Numbered from the stretch's first letter, positions 16,342 through 24,766 are shown. The stretch is DNA of 64,000 bases from DATEDA01 sp963744255 (GCA_963744255.1 CAVUSZ010000020.1:62001-126000); one strand, 5' to 3'. Numbers and translations: made by a program. The notes: generated by a model from the sequence alone, not told the origin.

Positions 16342-17732
16342 GCGACCTGTTCGGCAAGCCGCTGTCGGTGGTGAACATCGGGCTCGCGTCGTTCGCGGAC
16401 GCGGTCGCAGAGGCGGGAGCACCGGTGGCGCGCGTCGAATGGGCCCCGCCCGGCGGCGAGCCGGGCGCGGCGTCCGCGCTTGCCCGGCTCGTGAGCGATC
16501 CGGCAGTCGACGCCGCGAACCGGAAAGCGTTCGACGCCTATGCGTCGGCGGAGCCGGTGCTGGAAGGCGTCGGGATCGCGCGCGAGGTGCTGACCGGAAT
16601 GGGTGAGCGGATGCTGCTCCACTCCGGTCCGCCGATCACCTGGGCGCAGATGGGCGGTGCGATGCGCGGCGCGGTGATCGGCGCGTGCCTCCTCGAAGGC
16701 TGGGCGAAGGATGCCGACGCCGCCCGCGCGATGGCCGAGCGCGGCGAGATCGCGTTCGACCCTTGCCACCACCACGCCGCGGTCGGACCGATGGCCGGCA
16801 TCATCAGCCCGTCGATGCCGGTGTGGATACTGCGCAACCGTACGCACGGCAACCTCTCCTTCAGCAACCTGAACGAGGGTCTCGGCAAGGTGCTCCGCTA
16901 CGGCGCCAACGGCCCGGACGTGCTCGAGCGGCTGCGGTGGATGGGCGCGACGCTCGGGCCGGTGCTCCGGCGCGGACTGGAAGCCGGCGGTCCGATCGAG
17001 CTGAAGCCGCTGATGGCGCGCGCGCTGCACATGGGTGACGAGATGCACAACCGCAACGCCGCGGCCTCGAGCCTCTTCGTGAAGCGGATCGTCGCCGGGA
17101 TCTTCAGGTCCGACGCCTCGATGCGGGACGCGGCCGCGTCGATCGAGTTCGTGAACGGCAACGACTTCTTCTTTCTCAACATCGCCATGGCGGCGTGTAA
17201 GAGCATGCTCGACGCGGCGCACGGCATGCCCGGCGCCGCCATGGTGACCGTCATGGCGCGCAACGGCACCGAGTTCGGCATCCGCGTGAGCGGCACGGGC
17301 GATCGCTGGTTCACGGCGCCGGCGCTCGTCGCCGACGGCCTCTTCTTCCCCGGCTACAGCCGCGCCGACGCCGGCCCCGACATCGGCGATAGCGCGATCA
17401 CCGAGACCGCCGGGATCGGGGGATTCGCGATGGCGGCAGCGCCGGCAATCGTGCAGTTCGTCGGCGGCACGCCGGAGACCGCGATTGCGAACACGCTCGA
17501 GATGGTGAACATCACCATCGGCCGGAACATGGCGTTCACGCTGCCAACCCTCGACTTCGCCGGCACGCCGGCCGGTATCGACGTCCGCAAGGTGGTGGAC
17601 ACCGGCATCCGGCCGGTGATCAACACCGGCATCGCCCACAAGGAACCCGGCGTCGGCCAGATCGGCGCCGGGATCACCCACGCACCGATGGCGTGCTTCA
17701 CGCAGGCGCTCGTCGCGCTCGCCGCGACGTAG
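16338..17732 (+). CDS. ylbE: DUF1116 (YlbE-like) protein
   Basis: The 464-residue protein matches DUF1116 along its length, for example FDPCHHHAAVGPMAGIISPS, NRTHGNLSFSNLNEGLGKVL, HMGDEMHNRNAA and NDFFFLNIAMAACKS. YlbE is the usual partner of FdrA; the pair with YlbF has been assigned to oxamate carbamoyltransferase activity in E. coli. No YlbF (DUF2877) or carbamate kinase gene is present in this window. The ATG at 16338 overlaps the fdrA-like stop (ATGA). The conserved His cluster (CHHHAAVG) may bind metal or substrate. It is 22 bp from the ABC binding-protein gene, so it is part of the same operon. Confidence 0.88.
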   Translation: MSDLFGKPLSVVNIGLASFADAVAEAGAPVARVEWAPPGGEPGAASALARLVSDPAVDAANRKAFDAYASAEPVLEGVGIAREVLTGMGERMLLHSGPPITWAQMGGAMRGAVIGACLLEGWAKDADAARAMAERGEIAFDPCHHHAAVGPMAGIISPSMPVWILRNRTHGNLSFSNLNEGLGKVLRYGANGPDVLERLRWMGATLGPVLRRGLEAGGPIELKPLMARALHMGDEMHNRNAAASSLFVKRIVAGIFRSDASMRDAAASIEFVNGNDFFFLNIAMAACKSMLDAAHGMPGAAMVTVMARNGTEFGIRVSGTGDRWFTAPALVADGLFFPGYSRADAGPDIGDSAITETAGIGGFAMAAAPAIVQFVGGTPETAIANTLEMVNITIGRNMAFTLPTLDFAGTPAGIDVRKVVDTGIRPVINTGIAHKEPGVGQIGAGITHAPMACFTQALVALAAT

Positions 17733-17754
17733 ACCGATTTTTCGGAGGAGAACC

Positions 17755-18717
17755 ATGATCGCCAGACTGTTGGGAGCAATCGCCGTCGCGGCCGCGGTCG
17801 TGCTGCCGCCGGCGTGGGGGCAGGACAAGGTGAAGGTCGGGGTGTTCCCGGTCAGCTCGTCGCTGCCGGTATTCGTCGCACAGGATCGCGGGTTCTTCAA
17901 GGGCGAGCGGCTCGACGTCGAGATCATCCGGCTGATCGGCGGCCCGCCGAACGTCTCGGGCCTGATCACGAACCAGATCGACGCGTCGTCGGTGCTGGTC
18001 ACGATCGAGGGCATGAACGCGAACCTGAAGAAGCCCGGTGTGGCGATGTACATCTCGCTCAACGGCCAGAACGCCCAGTACCAGATGGAGCAGTTCGTCG
18101 TGCGGCGCGGCGTCGACGTGCGCTCGCTCGCCGACCTCAAGGGCAAGAAGATCATGTCGGCGCCCGGTCCGGCGAACGTCACGATGGCGAAAGCGGTGCT
18201 CGCGGCGGTGGGCCTCAAGGAGGGCGACTACTCGATCGACCAGCTCGACATGGGCCAGCACGTCAACGCGATGACGGCGGGCACTTTCGACGCCGGTTAC
18301 ACGCTCGAGCCGAACGCGGCGGTGATGCGCAAGAACGGCGTCGCGACGACGCTCGAGGCCGGCGTGATCGCGAAGTACATCCTCGGCGACCCGAGCGCCA
18401 ACGCCTGGGTCGGTGGCGGCGTGGTCTCGAGCGACTTCGTGAAGGGCAGGCCGGACGTCGCCAAGCGCTACGCGGCAGCCTGGGCGAAGGCGATCGACTT
18501 CATCAACTCGAACCCGAAGGAGGCGCGGAAGTCGCTGGTGAAGAACACGTTCACGCCCGACGACGTGGTCGAAACGGTGCCGCTGGTGAAGTTCACCAAC
18601 ATCGACGATCTCACGAACAGGGACCGCATCGACTTCCAGACCTTCATCGACTACTCCACCCGCATCGGCACGCTCGAGGGCCCGGTGGACGTCAACAAAT
18701 ACATTCTCAAGCTCTGA
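17755..18717 (+). CDS. ABC transporter substrate-binding protein (NitT/TauT, SsuA/THI5-like)
   Basis: The 320-residue protein starts with a secretory signal peptide (about 22 residues, ending near PPAWGQ) and then has the two-lobed fold of nitrate/sulfonate/THI5-like binding proteins: VGVFPVSSSLPVFVAQDRGF, LADLKGKKIMSAPGPANVT and DAGYTLEPNAAVM. It should bind the imported compound in the periplasm and deliver it to the permease encoded at 13936. A good ribosome binding site (GGAGGAG) precedes the ATG. The stop and the amidase start share a base (TGATG). THI5-like relatives bind pyrimidine precursors or riboflavin, so a heterocyclic ligand is plausible, though not shown. Confidence 0.9.
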   Translation: MIARLLGAIAVAAAVVLPPAWGQDKVKVGVFPVSSSLPVFVAQDRGFFKGERLDVEIIRLIGGPPNVSGLITNQIDASSVLVTIEGMNANLKKPGVAMYISLNGQNAQYQMEQFVVRRGVDVRSLADLKGKKIMSAPGPANVTMAKAVLAAVGLKEGDYSIDQLDMGQHVNAMTAGTFDAGYTLEPNAAVMRKNGVATTLEAGVIAKYILGDPSANAWVGGGVVSSDFVKGRPDVAKRYAAAWAKAIDFINSNPKEARKSLVKNTFTPDDVVETVPLVKFTNIDDLTNRDRIDFQTFIDYSTRIGTLEGPVDVNKYILKL

Positions 18718-20132
18718 TGGCGGAGACCGCGCTCAACCGCCTTCCGGCGCGGGAGCTCGCGCGCCTCGTGCGCGAGAAGCGCGCGAGCCCGGTGGAGGTG
18801 CTGGAGGCGCATCTCGGGGCGATCGAGCGGGCGAACCCGAAGGTCAACGCGGTGGTGACCGTCGCCGCGGATCTCGCGCACGCGGCGGCACGCGCGGCCG
18901 AGGCCGCGGTCATGCGCGGGGAGGCGCTCGCGCCGCTGCACGGCGTGCCGGTCGGGATCAAGGACATCACGCCGACGGCCGGCATCCGCACGACGTGGGG
19001 CTCGACCCTCTACGCCGACCACGTCCCGAGCGAGGACGCCGAGGTCGTGGCGCGCCTGAAGCGCGCCGGCTGCATCGTCATCGGCAAGACCAATACGCCC
19101 GAGTTCGCGGCCGGCGGGAACACCGTCAACCGGGTTTTCGGCGCGTCGCGCAATCCGTGGGACCTGCGCCTTTCGGCGAGCGGATCGACCGGTGGCGGGG
19201 CGGCCGGGCTCGCGGCGGCGATGATGCCGCTCGCGGAAGGCTCGGACTTCGGCGGCAGCCTGCGAACGCCGGCGTCGTTCTGCGGCGTCGTCGGCCTGCG
19301 GACGACGGCAGGCCTCGTGCCGCGACACCCGATGACCCTGCCGTGGCACGACCAGAGCGTCGCCGGACCGATGGCGCGCGACGCCGAGGACTGCGCGCTG
19401 ATGCTGGACGCGATGACCGGACTTTCGCCCAGGTCGCCGCTGTCGGTGCCGCCGACCTGGGCGAGCGCTCATGACATCGTCGCGCGCACCGGGGATTTGC
19501 GCGGAGTGCGGATCGGCTACGCGCCGGAGCTCGGCCGCACCGGCGTCGACCCGGAAGTCGCACGACTGTGCCGGGATGCGGCGCTCGGGTTGCAGCGCCA
19601 CGGCGCTGCGGTCGACGAGATCGCGGTCGATTTTTCGGACGGCCGCGACGCTTTCATCACGCTGCGCGGCGAGGCGATGGTCGGCAACCATCTCGCCCGC
19701 CTGGAAAAGCTCGACGTGCTCGATCCCAACCTCGCCGGCAACATCCGGCTGGGGCTCGACGTGAAGATCTTCGATATCGCGCGTGCGGAGCACAAGCGCG
19801 CGGAGATCTGGCACCGGTGGCGGGAGCTTTTCGAGCGATTCGACCTGGTGCTCACCCCGACCTCGCCCGTGCTGCCGTTCCCGGTCGACCAGAACTATCC
19901 GTTCGAGATCGCCGGGCGAAAGCTCGAGAGTTACATCGACTGGGTCGCGCAGACCTTTCTCGTCTCGCTCGCCGCGCTCCCCGCGGCGAGCGTGCCCGCC
20001 GGCCTTGCGGCGTCGGGGGTCCCCGTCGGCCTCCAGATCGTCGGCCCGCGCTTCTCCGAGCCGAAGCTTCTCTCCTGCGCGAAGTTCGTCGAGCGCGAAC
20101 GTCCGTTCAGCTGGGCTCCGCACGCAGCCTAA
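18717..20132 (+). CDS. Amidase-signature family amidohydrolase
   Basis: The 471-residue enzyme has the Ser-cisSer-Lys triad: Lys in the VGIKDI segment near residue 82, the cis-Ser in SGSTGGGAAG, and the nucleophile in SDFGGSLRTPASFCG. A Thr replaces the second Ser of the usual SSGG, which is outside the triad. Family members cleave linear amides, carbamoyl groups and related bonds in the cytoplasm. It is the last gene of the operon and translationally coupled to the binding-protein gene. Its likely job is to hydrolyse a ureido acid or amide made by the ring-opening enzymes, comparable to the ureidomalonate step of oxidative pyrimidine degradation; this is inferred from context. Confidence 0.9.
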   Translation: MAETALNRLPARELARLVREKRASPVEVLEAHLGAIERANPKVNAVVTVAADLAHAAARAAEAAVMRGEALAPLHGVPVGIKDITPTAGIRTTWGSTLYADHVPSEDAEVVARLKRAGCIVIGKTNTPEFAAGGNTVNRVFGASRNPWDLRLSASGSTGGGAAGLAAAMMPLAEGSDFGGSLRTPASFCGVVGLRTTAGLVPRHPMTLPWHDQSVAGPMARDAEDCALMLDAMTGLSPRSPLSVPPTWASAHDIVARTGDLRGVRIGYAPELGRTGVDPEVARLCRDAALGLQRHGAAVDEIAVDFSDGRDAFITLRGEAMVGNHLARLEKLDVLDPNLAGNIRLGLDVKIFDIARAEHKRAEIWHRWRELFERFDLVLTPTSPVLPFPVDQNYPFEIAGRKLESYIDWVAQTFLVSLAALPAASVPAGLAASGVPVGLQIVGPRFSEPKLLSCAKFVERERPFSWAPHAA

Positions 20133-21076
20133 GGTCGAGACGTCGCCTTGGCGAGGTCTTGCACCGGGATTGGGGATTCGCAAAAGGAGGTGTGGCCCCT
20201 TTTGCAACGTTGTCCCACGCGGGCGAGCGCCGGCTCCCGGCCGGGCGGCAGCATGCGCCCGAACGCGGCCTGGTACTCGGCCGCGCCGACGATCGCGGCA
20301 TCGCTGTGCGCGGCGCTGTCGACGAGCAGCAGGCGCTTTTGCCCCCTCGCGCGCAGATAGAGCTCGACGCCCATCGCCGGCGGCACGATAGCGTCGCGCT
20401 TGCCGTGGATCACGAGGAGCGGCGCGCCGAGGCGACGGAGCTTTGCCGCAGAGTCGAACCGCCCGGCGAGGATCGCGTCGACCGGGTAGAGCCGCGCGGC
20501 CCACGACCCGCGCAGCAGCGCGGCGACCGATGTCGGCGTGGCCTCGACCACGACGCCGTTCACGTCGGGATAGCGCGCCGCGAGCTCGAGCGCGACCGCC
20601 CCGCCGAGCGAGTGGCCGTAGACGAGACGCAGCGCCGGATCGGGCTGGTGCCAGCGCAGCTCGTGCCACGCCGCCTCGGCATCCTGGTACATGGTCGCCT
20701 CGGTGAGCAGCCGACGATCGCTCTTGCCGAGGCCGCGATAGTCGATCATCAGCACGGCCGCGCCGGCCTCGTGGATGGCCGCAGCCACGTGGACCATGCC
20801 GGCGATGGTCCGTCCCGTTCCGTGGAGGAGCAGCACGACCGGGGCGTTCCGGTCGTTCGGCAGGAACCAGCCGTGGACCCACTCGCGACGCGGCCCGGCG
20901 CGCAACCACACGTCGGTGTAGCGGATACCCGCAACCCCCGGCGTCTGCCGGACCTCGGGCTCGGGGAAGGGGACGAACCGGTCGGGGAAGCGCCATAGGA
21001 GCAGCGCGCCCGCGGCGTACACCACGACGGCTGCCGCGGCGAGGGACGTCATGACGCGCCGGATCGCACGTGCCAT
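20129..21076 (-). CDS. Membrane-anchored alpha/beta hydrolase (BEM46/YtmA-like)
   Basis: The 315-residue protein starts with a membrane anchor or uncleaved signal (residues 10-30) followed by an alpha/beta hydrolase domain: LLHGTGRTIAG (oxyanion region), DYRGLGKSD, the nucleophile elbow GHSLGG, an Asp in HGKRDAIVPP and the His in DSAAHSDA. All triad residues are present. The substrate is unknown. It converges on the amidase gene with a 4-bp overlap of the stops. The last 28 residues run through a hairpin (20180-20205) and look unrelated to the family, so the natural end may have been lost or shifted. Confidence 0.82.
   Translation of the reverse strand: MARAIRRVMTSLAAAAVVVYAAGALLLWRFPDRFVPFPEPEVRQTPGVAGIRYTDVWLRAGPRREWVHGWFLPNDRNAPVVLLLHGTGRTIAGMVHVAAAIHEAGAAVLMIDYRGLGKSDRRLLTEATMYQDAEAAWHELRWHQPDPALRLVYGHSLGGAVALELAARYPDVNGVVVEATPTSVAALLRGSWAARLYPVDAILAGRFDSAAKLRRLGAPLLVIHGKRDAIVPPAMGVELYLRARGQKRLLLVDSAAHSDAAIVGAAEYQAAFGRMLPPGREPALARVGQRCKRGHTSFCESPIPVQDLAKATSRP
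20180..20205. terminator. Hairpin between the convergent amidase and hydrolase genes
   Basis: GCAAAAGG (20180-20187) pairs with CCTTTTGC (20198-20205) around a 10-base loop. It lies about 50 bp past the amidase stop, inside the odd C-terminal extension of the hydrolase. It works for transcription from both sides. A related hairpin occurs at 24767-24782. Confidence 0.5.
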
Positions 21077-21225
21077 GGTGCGTTAGCGTACTCCCCGTCC
21101 GTCGCGCGGGCGCAAAGCGCTTTCGGCCGTCTGCCGCTCGGCGTAGCATGGCCGCGCTGCCGAGTGTCGGGACGTGCCTGGCAGCGGGCTTCCATCCGCA
21201 CGAGTGACGGCATGTGAGGTGGCGC

Positions 21226-21804
21226 ATGGCGACGAGGAAGAAAACGAGCGTGAAGGCCAAGGCGAAGCGCCGGCCAGCGCCGGCTCCGAAGCCGGCCGCC
21301 CGCAAGAAGACCGCGACGGCCGGGAAAAAGCCGGCGAAGAAGACAACGGCCCGGCCCGCATCACCCGTGCAGGCGAAGCCGGCCGCGCGGCCGGCGGTGA
21401 GGACGCCCGCAGGACCCGCGGCGGCGAAACGGGCCGCGGCAAGTCCGCCGGCGCAACCCGCGGCGCCGAAGCCGAGACCGGCGAGCGCGCCCGTGCATCC
21501 CTTGGCGACGTGGCCTCCGTCGGCGAGCGCACCCGCAGAAGCGGCGCCGGCGGGCGAGCGCATCGGGATTGTGACCCACTACTACGGAAATCTTTCCGTC
21601 GCGGTCGTGCGGCTCGAGTCCGGTCGGCTCCGCGTCGGCGACATGATCCTTATCCGCGGACACACGACCGACTTCACCCAGCGGATCGAGTCCCTGCAGG
21701 TCGAGCACGCGACGGTGACGGAAGTGGGGCCCAACGACAACTTCGCCCTGAAGGTAACCGGGCACGCGCGCGAGCACGACGTCGTCTACAGGTTGGGACC
21801 GTAG
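21226..21804 (+). CDS. EF-Tu domain-2-like protein with a Lys/Ala/Pro-rich N-terminal tail
   Basis: The 192-residue protein has two unlike parts. Residues 1-105 are almost only Lys, Ala, Pro, Arg and Thr, as in histone H1-like bacterial proteins, and are expected to be disordered and to bind nucleic acid. Residues 110-192 (IGIVTHYYGNLSVAVVRLES, LRVGDMILIRGHTTDFTQ, LQVEHATVTEVGPNDNFALK) match the small beta-barrel of translation elongation factor Tu domain-2-like proteins, usually encoded alone or at the end of U32 peptidases. The GTGAGGT just upstream sets the start at 21226. No partner gene is evident. An RNA-binding role is possible and unproven. Confidence 0.8.
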   Translation: MATRKKTSVKAKAKRRPAPAPKPAARKKTATAGKKPAKKTTARPASPVQAKPAARPAVRTPAGPAAAKRAAASPPAQPAAPKPRPASAPVHPLATWPPSASAPAEAAPAGERIGIVTHYYGNLSVAVVRLESGRLRVGDMILIRGHTTDFTQRIESLQVEHATVTEVGPNDNFALKVTGHAREHDVVYRLGP

Positions 21805-21825
21805 CGCGGAGCGGCCCCGCGACGG

Positions 21826-22266
21826 CTACGGCGCCGTAATTCCCGAATAGACCAGGGCGGCCATGTCGGCTTGGCCCTCGGGCGCGGGTACGAGCCGAAG
21901 ATCGACTCGATCGACGGAGAATGCGGACGGCGCCGTCGCCCGCACATACTTCGTTTCGCCCGCCGCGAGCGCGAACGCGAGCCGGCCGTCGGCGATCGAA
22001 GTGCCAGTCGCCTCGTAACGCCCCGCTGGGCGGTCGACGAAGAAGAACCCGCCCGGTACGGCGAACCCCACCACCGCGCCGTCGAGCCTGATCTCCGGCT
22101 GTACGTCCGCGCCGAACCGCGCGCTGGGCGTGTAGAAGAAGACCCGGCCTTCGCCCGGCTTCGCCGCCGGCAGCGAGACACTCATCCGCGTGTAACTCGT
22201 GCCGACCGGCGCACAGCCGGCGAGCAGCGCGATCGCCAGGATCGCTGTAAGTCGTCCGGCTTGCAT
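21826..22266 (-). CDS. DUF2846-type lipoprotein
   Basis: The 146-residue protein has a short leader with the lipobox LLAGC at residues 14-18, followed by a beta-rich domain: GRVFFYTPSARFGADVQPEI, an IRLDGAVVGFAVPGGFFFVD strand pair and RPAGRYEATGTS. This matches DUF2846 lipoproteins. It should sit in the periplasm anchored to a membrane. It is 54 bp downstream of the glycerophosphodiesterase gene on the same strand. Function is unknown. Confidence 0.82.
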   Translation of the reverse strand: MQAGRLTAILAIALLAGCAPVGTSYTRMSVSLPAAKPGEGRVFFYTPSARFGADVQPEIRLDGAVVGFAVPGGFFFVDRPAGRYEATGTSIADGRLAFALAAGETKYVRATAPSAFSVDRVDLRLVPAPEGQADMAALVYSGITAP

Positions 22267-22320
22267 CGCTTTTACTTGCTCCTGTACGCGGCGCAGGCGC
22301 GAGCAACCGCTGCGCAGACC

Positions 22321-23286
22321 CTAAGGCGAAACCGGCGTCGCTTGCGGCAGCGGCAGTCGCTTCGCCGCCATCACGTCGCGGAGGCGATCGGGGTAATCGG
22401 TGATGATGCCGTCCACGCCCCAGTCGATCAGCCGCTCCATGTCGGGCGGGTCGTTCACAGTCCAGGGCAGCACCGCGAGCCCCAAAGCCTTCGCCTCCTT
22501 CACCAGCGCCGCGGTGAGGTCCCGGAAGCTCGGCGACCAGATCGCCCCGCCAGCGCTCTTCACCATCTTCGGCACCGAGCCGTGGTCCGCGAACCGGATG
22601 CCGTTCGTCCATGGCGACGGGCCGTTGTCCGCGTCGCGCACGTTCTCCGTGTCGCTCGTGAGGTATGCGGTGGCGATCTCGGGCGCCTCGCGCTGCACCA
22701 AGGCGAGCGTGCGCCAGTCGAACGACTGGATGACCGTGCGGCGCCCGACGCCCTTCGCGCGTACGATCTGGATCACCGCGCGCGCGAACTCGTCGGGGCC
22801 GGCGGTCTCGTCGGGCGCCAGCGGCGAGAGCTTGGTCTCGATGTTGAAGCGGACTGCGTCGTTGTGCGCCTTCCGCGCGAGCTCGAACACCTCCTCGAGC
22901 TTCGGGATCCGGACGCCGTCCATGCGACGCTGGTCGGGGAAACGCTTGGAGTAGTCGCTGCCCGGGCGGATGCGGCCCACGTCGTACCGCGCGAGGTCTC
23001 GGAACGTCAGCTCGCGGATCGTGCGCGTGCGCCCGACGAGCCATCGGCCGTCCGGGCCGCGCACGATGTCGGGATTGAGCCGGCGGTCATGCACCACCAC
23101 CACTATGCCGTCCTCGGTGAGGCCGGTGTCGAGCTCGAGCGTCGTCACGCCGATCGACAGTGCGCGCGCGAACGCGGGGAGCGTGTTCTCCGGCGCGAGC
23201 CCGCGCGCGCCGCGATGCCCCTGGAGGTCGAAGGCGGCGGCTTGGCTCGTCACGGCGGCGGCGATCAGAACGGTCAGTCGGAGCAC
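22321..23286 (-). CDS. Secreted glycerophosphodiester phosphodiesterase
   Basis: The 321-residue enzyme has a signal peptide (about 18 residues, ending TSQAAA) and the GDPD barrel: the HRGARGLAPENT motif with its metal-binding and catalytic residues, LELDTGLTEDGIVVVVHD with Glu/Asp ligands and the second catalytic His, FNIETKL, and WTVND near the end. It hydrolyses glycerophosphodiesters to glycerol 3-phosphate and an alcohol, probably in the periplasm. The start is a GTG at 23286. It is divergent from the PaaY-like gene, with 44 bp between the starts. Confidence 0.92.
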   Translation of the reverse strand: MLRLTVLIAAAVTSQAAAFDLQGHRGARGLAPENTLPAFARALSIGVTTLELDTGLTEDGIVVVVHDRRLNPDIVRGPDGRWLVGRTRTIRELTFRDLARYDVGRIRPGSDYSKRFPDQRRMDGVRIPKLEEVFELARKAHNDAVRFNIETKLSPLAPDETAGPDEFARAVIQIVRAKGVGRRTVIQSFDWRTLALVQREAPEIATAYLTSDTENVRDADNGPSPWTNGIRFADHGSVPKMVKSAGGAIWSPSFRDLTAALVKEAKALGLAVLPWTVNDPPDMERLIDWGVDGIITDYPDRLRDVMAAKRLPLPQATPVSP

Positions 23287-23296
23287 GGTCGTGCGC

Positions 23297-23302
23297 TAGA
23301 AT
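23297..23302 (+). promoter_or_regulatory. TAGAAT -10 box upstream of the PaaY-like gene
   Basis: TAGAAT lies 28 bp before the ATG at 23331 in the short divergent spacer with the glycerophosphodiesterase gene, giving a predicted leader of about 20 nt. No good -35 is seen. Confidence 0.4.
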
Positions 23303-23330
23303 CCGGCACGCTCAAGTGTAACTGTTGCGC

Positions 23331-23960
23331 ATGGTCAAAGTCTGGACGATCGACGGCATCACGCCGGTGGTGAATCCATCGGCGTTCGTGCATCCGTCGG
23401 CGACGCTGATCGGCGACGTGATCGTCGGGCCCGGGGTCTATGTCGGGCCGTCCGCGTGCCTGCGCGGCGACTTCGGCCGCATCGTGGTCGAAGAGGGTGC
23501 GAACCTGCAGGACTGCTGCATCGTCCACGGCTTCCCCGACGAGGATACGGTGATCGAGGCGAACGGCCACATCGGCCACGGCGCGATCCTCCACGCGTGC
23601 CGCATCCGCACTCACGCGCTCGTCGGCATGAACGCGGTCGTGAACGACAACGCGGTCATCGGCGAGTGGGCGATCGTCGCCGCGCTCGCGTTCGTGAAGG
23701 CCGGCATGGAAGTGCCGCCGCGCACGCTCGTCGCGGGAATCCCGGCGAAGGTGCTGCGCGAGCTCGCGCCCGACGAGCTCAGGTGGAAGGCCGACGCGAC
23801 GCGCCAGTACCAGGAACTCGCGGTGCGCTGTCTGCGCACGATGAAGGAGACGACCGCGCTCACCGCGGTGGAGCCGGACCGCCCGCGCCTCCACCTGCCG
23901 GACGTGCTTCCGCTCGGGGCCTACAAGAGGGGTACGGGCGCGAAGGGCGCGGGCAGATGA
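23331..23960 (+). CDS. paaY: PaaY-like gamma-carbonic-anhydrase-fold protein
   Basis: The 209-residue protein is built of left-handed beta-helix hexapeptide repeats (VHPSATLIGDVIVGPGVYVG, CLRGDFGRI, IVHGFP, GHIGHGAILHACRI) with three His positions typical of the zinc site in gamma-class enzymes. Its length and C-terminal helix fit PaaY, which in phenylacetate catabolism acts as a thioesterase on stalled ring-opened CoA intermediates. It overlaps the aldolase gene by 4 bp and is followed by an enoyl-CoA hydratase gene, which suggests a CoA-ester pathway. No paaABCDE or paaK genes are near, so assignment to phenylacetate itself is uncertain. Confidence 0.82.
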   Translation: MVKVWTIDGITPVVNPSAFVHPSATLIGDVIVGPGVYVGPSACLRGDFGRIVVEEGANLQDCCIVHGFPDEDTVIEANGHIGHGAILHACRIRTHALVGMNAVVNDNAVIGEWAIVAALAFVKAGMEVPPRTLVAGIPAKVLRELAPDELRWKADATRQYQELAVRCLRTMKETTALTAVEPDRPRLHLPDVLPLGAYKRGTGAKGAGR

Positions 23961-24709
23961 CCGCTGCGTCGTTCGCGCACCGGCTCCGGCAGCGCGAGCT
24001 GCTCCTCGGCACGATCGTTACGCTGCCGGCGCCCGAGGTCGCGGAGGTGCTGTCCGCCGGCGGGCTCGACTGGCTGTTCGTCGACACCGAGCATGCCGCC
24101 CTCGATTTCCTGGCGGCGCAGACCCTGCTTCAGGTCGCGCGCGTCCCGTGCATCGTGCGCGTTGCCGACGGCGGCGAGTCGACGTTGAAGAAGGCGCTCG
24201 ACATCGGCGCGACGGGCGTCGTGGTGCCGATGGTCAACACCGCGCAGCAGGCGCGGGCCATCGTCTCGTTCTGCAAGTACCCGCCGCGCGGCGTGCGCGG
24301 CGTGGGCCTCGTGCGCGCGCAGGGTTACGGCTTCGACTTCCAGCGCTACATCCGCAGCGCCAACGACGAGACCGTCGTCGTGGTGCAATGCGAGCACATT
24401 GCAGCGGTCGAAGCGATCGACTCGATCGTTGCCGTCGACGGAGTCGACGCGGTCTTCGTCGGCCCCTACGATCTGTCGGGCAGCATGGACCGGCTCGGCG
24501 AGGTCGAGCATCCCGCGGTGCTCGCCGCGATCGTGCGCGTCGCCGACGCGTGCAAGAAGTCCGGCCGCGCGCTCGGCATCTACGTCGGCTCGGCGGAGAA
24601 AGCGAAACCGTTCATCGCGCAGGGCTACACGCTCGTCGCGGTGGGTATGGACACCATCTTCCTCGGCGAGACCGCGCGCTCGATCGCGCGCGCGCTGAGG
24701 ACGGGTTGA
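23957..24709 (+). CDS. HpcH/HpaI-family class II aldolase
   Basis: The 250-residue enzyme has the family landmarks WLFVDTEHAALDF, IVRVADGGESTLKKALDIGATGVVVPMV, QCEHIAAVEAIDSIV (with the metal-binding Glu), and VDAVFVGPYDLSGSM. These aldolases split 4-hydroxy-2-oxo acids with the help of a divalent metal in the cytoplasm. It starts in the stop codon of the PaaY-like gene. The closest characterised relatives act on 2-keto-3-deoxy sugar acids or 4-hydroxy-2-oxoheptanedioate; the substrate here is open. Confidence 0.88.
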   Translation: MTAASFAHRLRQRELLLGTIVTLPAPEVAEVLSAGGLDWLFVDTEHAALDFLAAQTLLQVARVPCIVRVADGGESTLKKALDIGATGVVVPMVNTAQQARAIVSFCKYPPRGVRGVGLVRAQGYGFDFQRYIRSANDETVVVVQCEHIAAVEAIDSIVAVDGVDAVFVGPYDLSGSMDRLGEVEHPAVLAAIVRVADACKKSGRALGIYVGSAEKAKPFIAQGYTLVAVGMDTIFLGETARSIARALRTG

Positions 24710-24766
24710 GCGTGCAGAGAGAACCATGCCGAAGGACGGCGCCCTTCCGAACCTCGGGAGCGCGAA

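Noticed and set aside
13669..16422. A 917-codon minus-strand open frame opposite the ABC permease and fdrA-like genes
   Set aside because: It is Arg/His/Asp-rich with no recognisable domain and lies fully antisense to well-supported genes; long antisense frames are expected in such GC-rich DNA.
18651..21563. A 970-codon minus-strand frame across the amidase and hydrolase genes
   Set aside because: Low-complexity composition, crosses several real genes in other frames, no domain.
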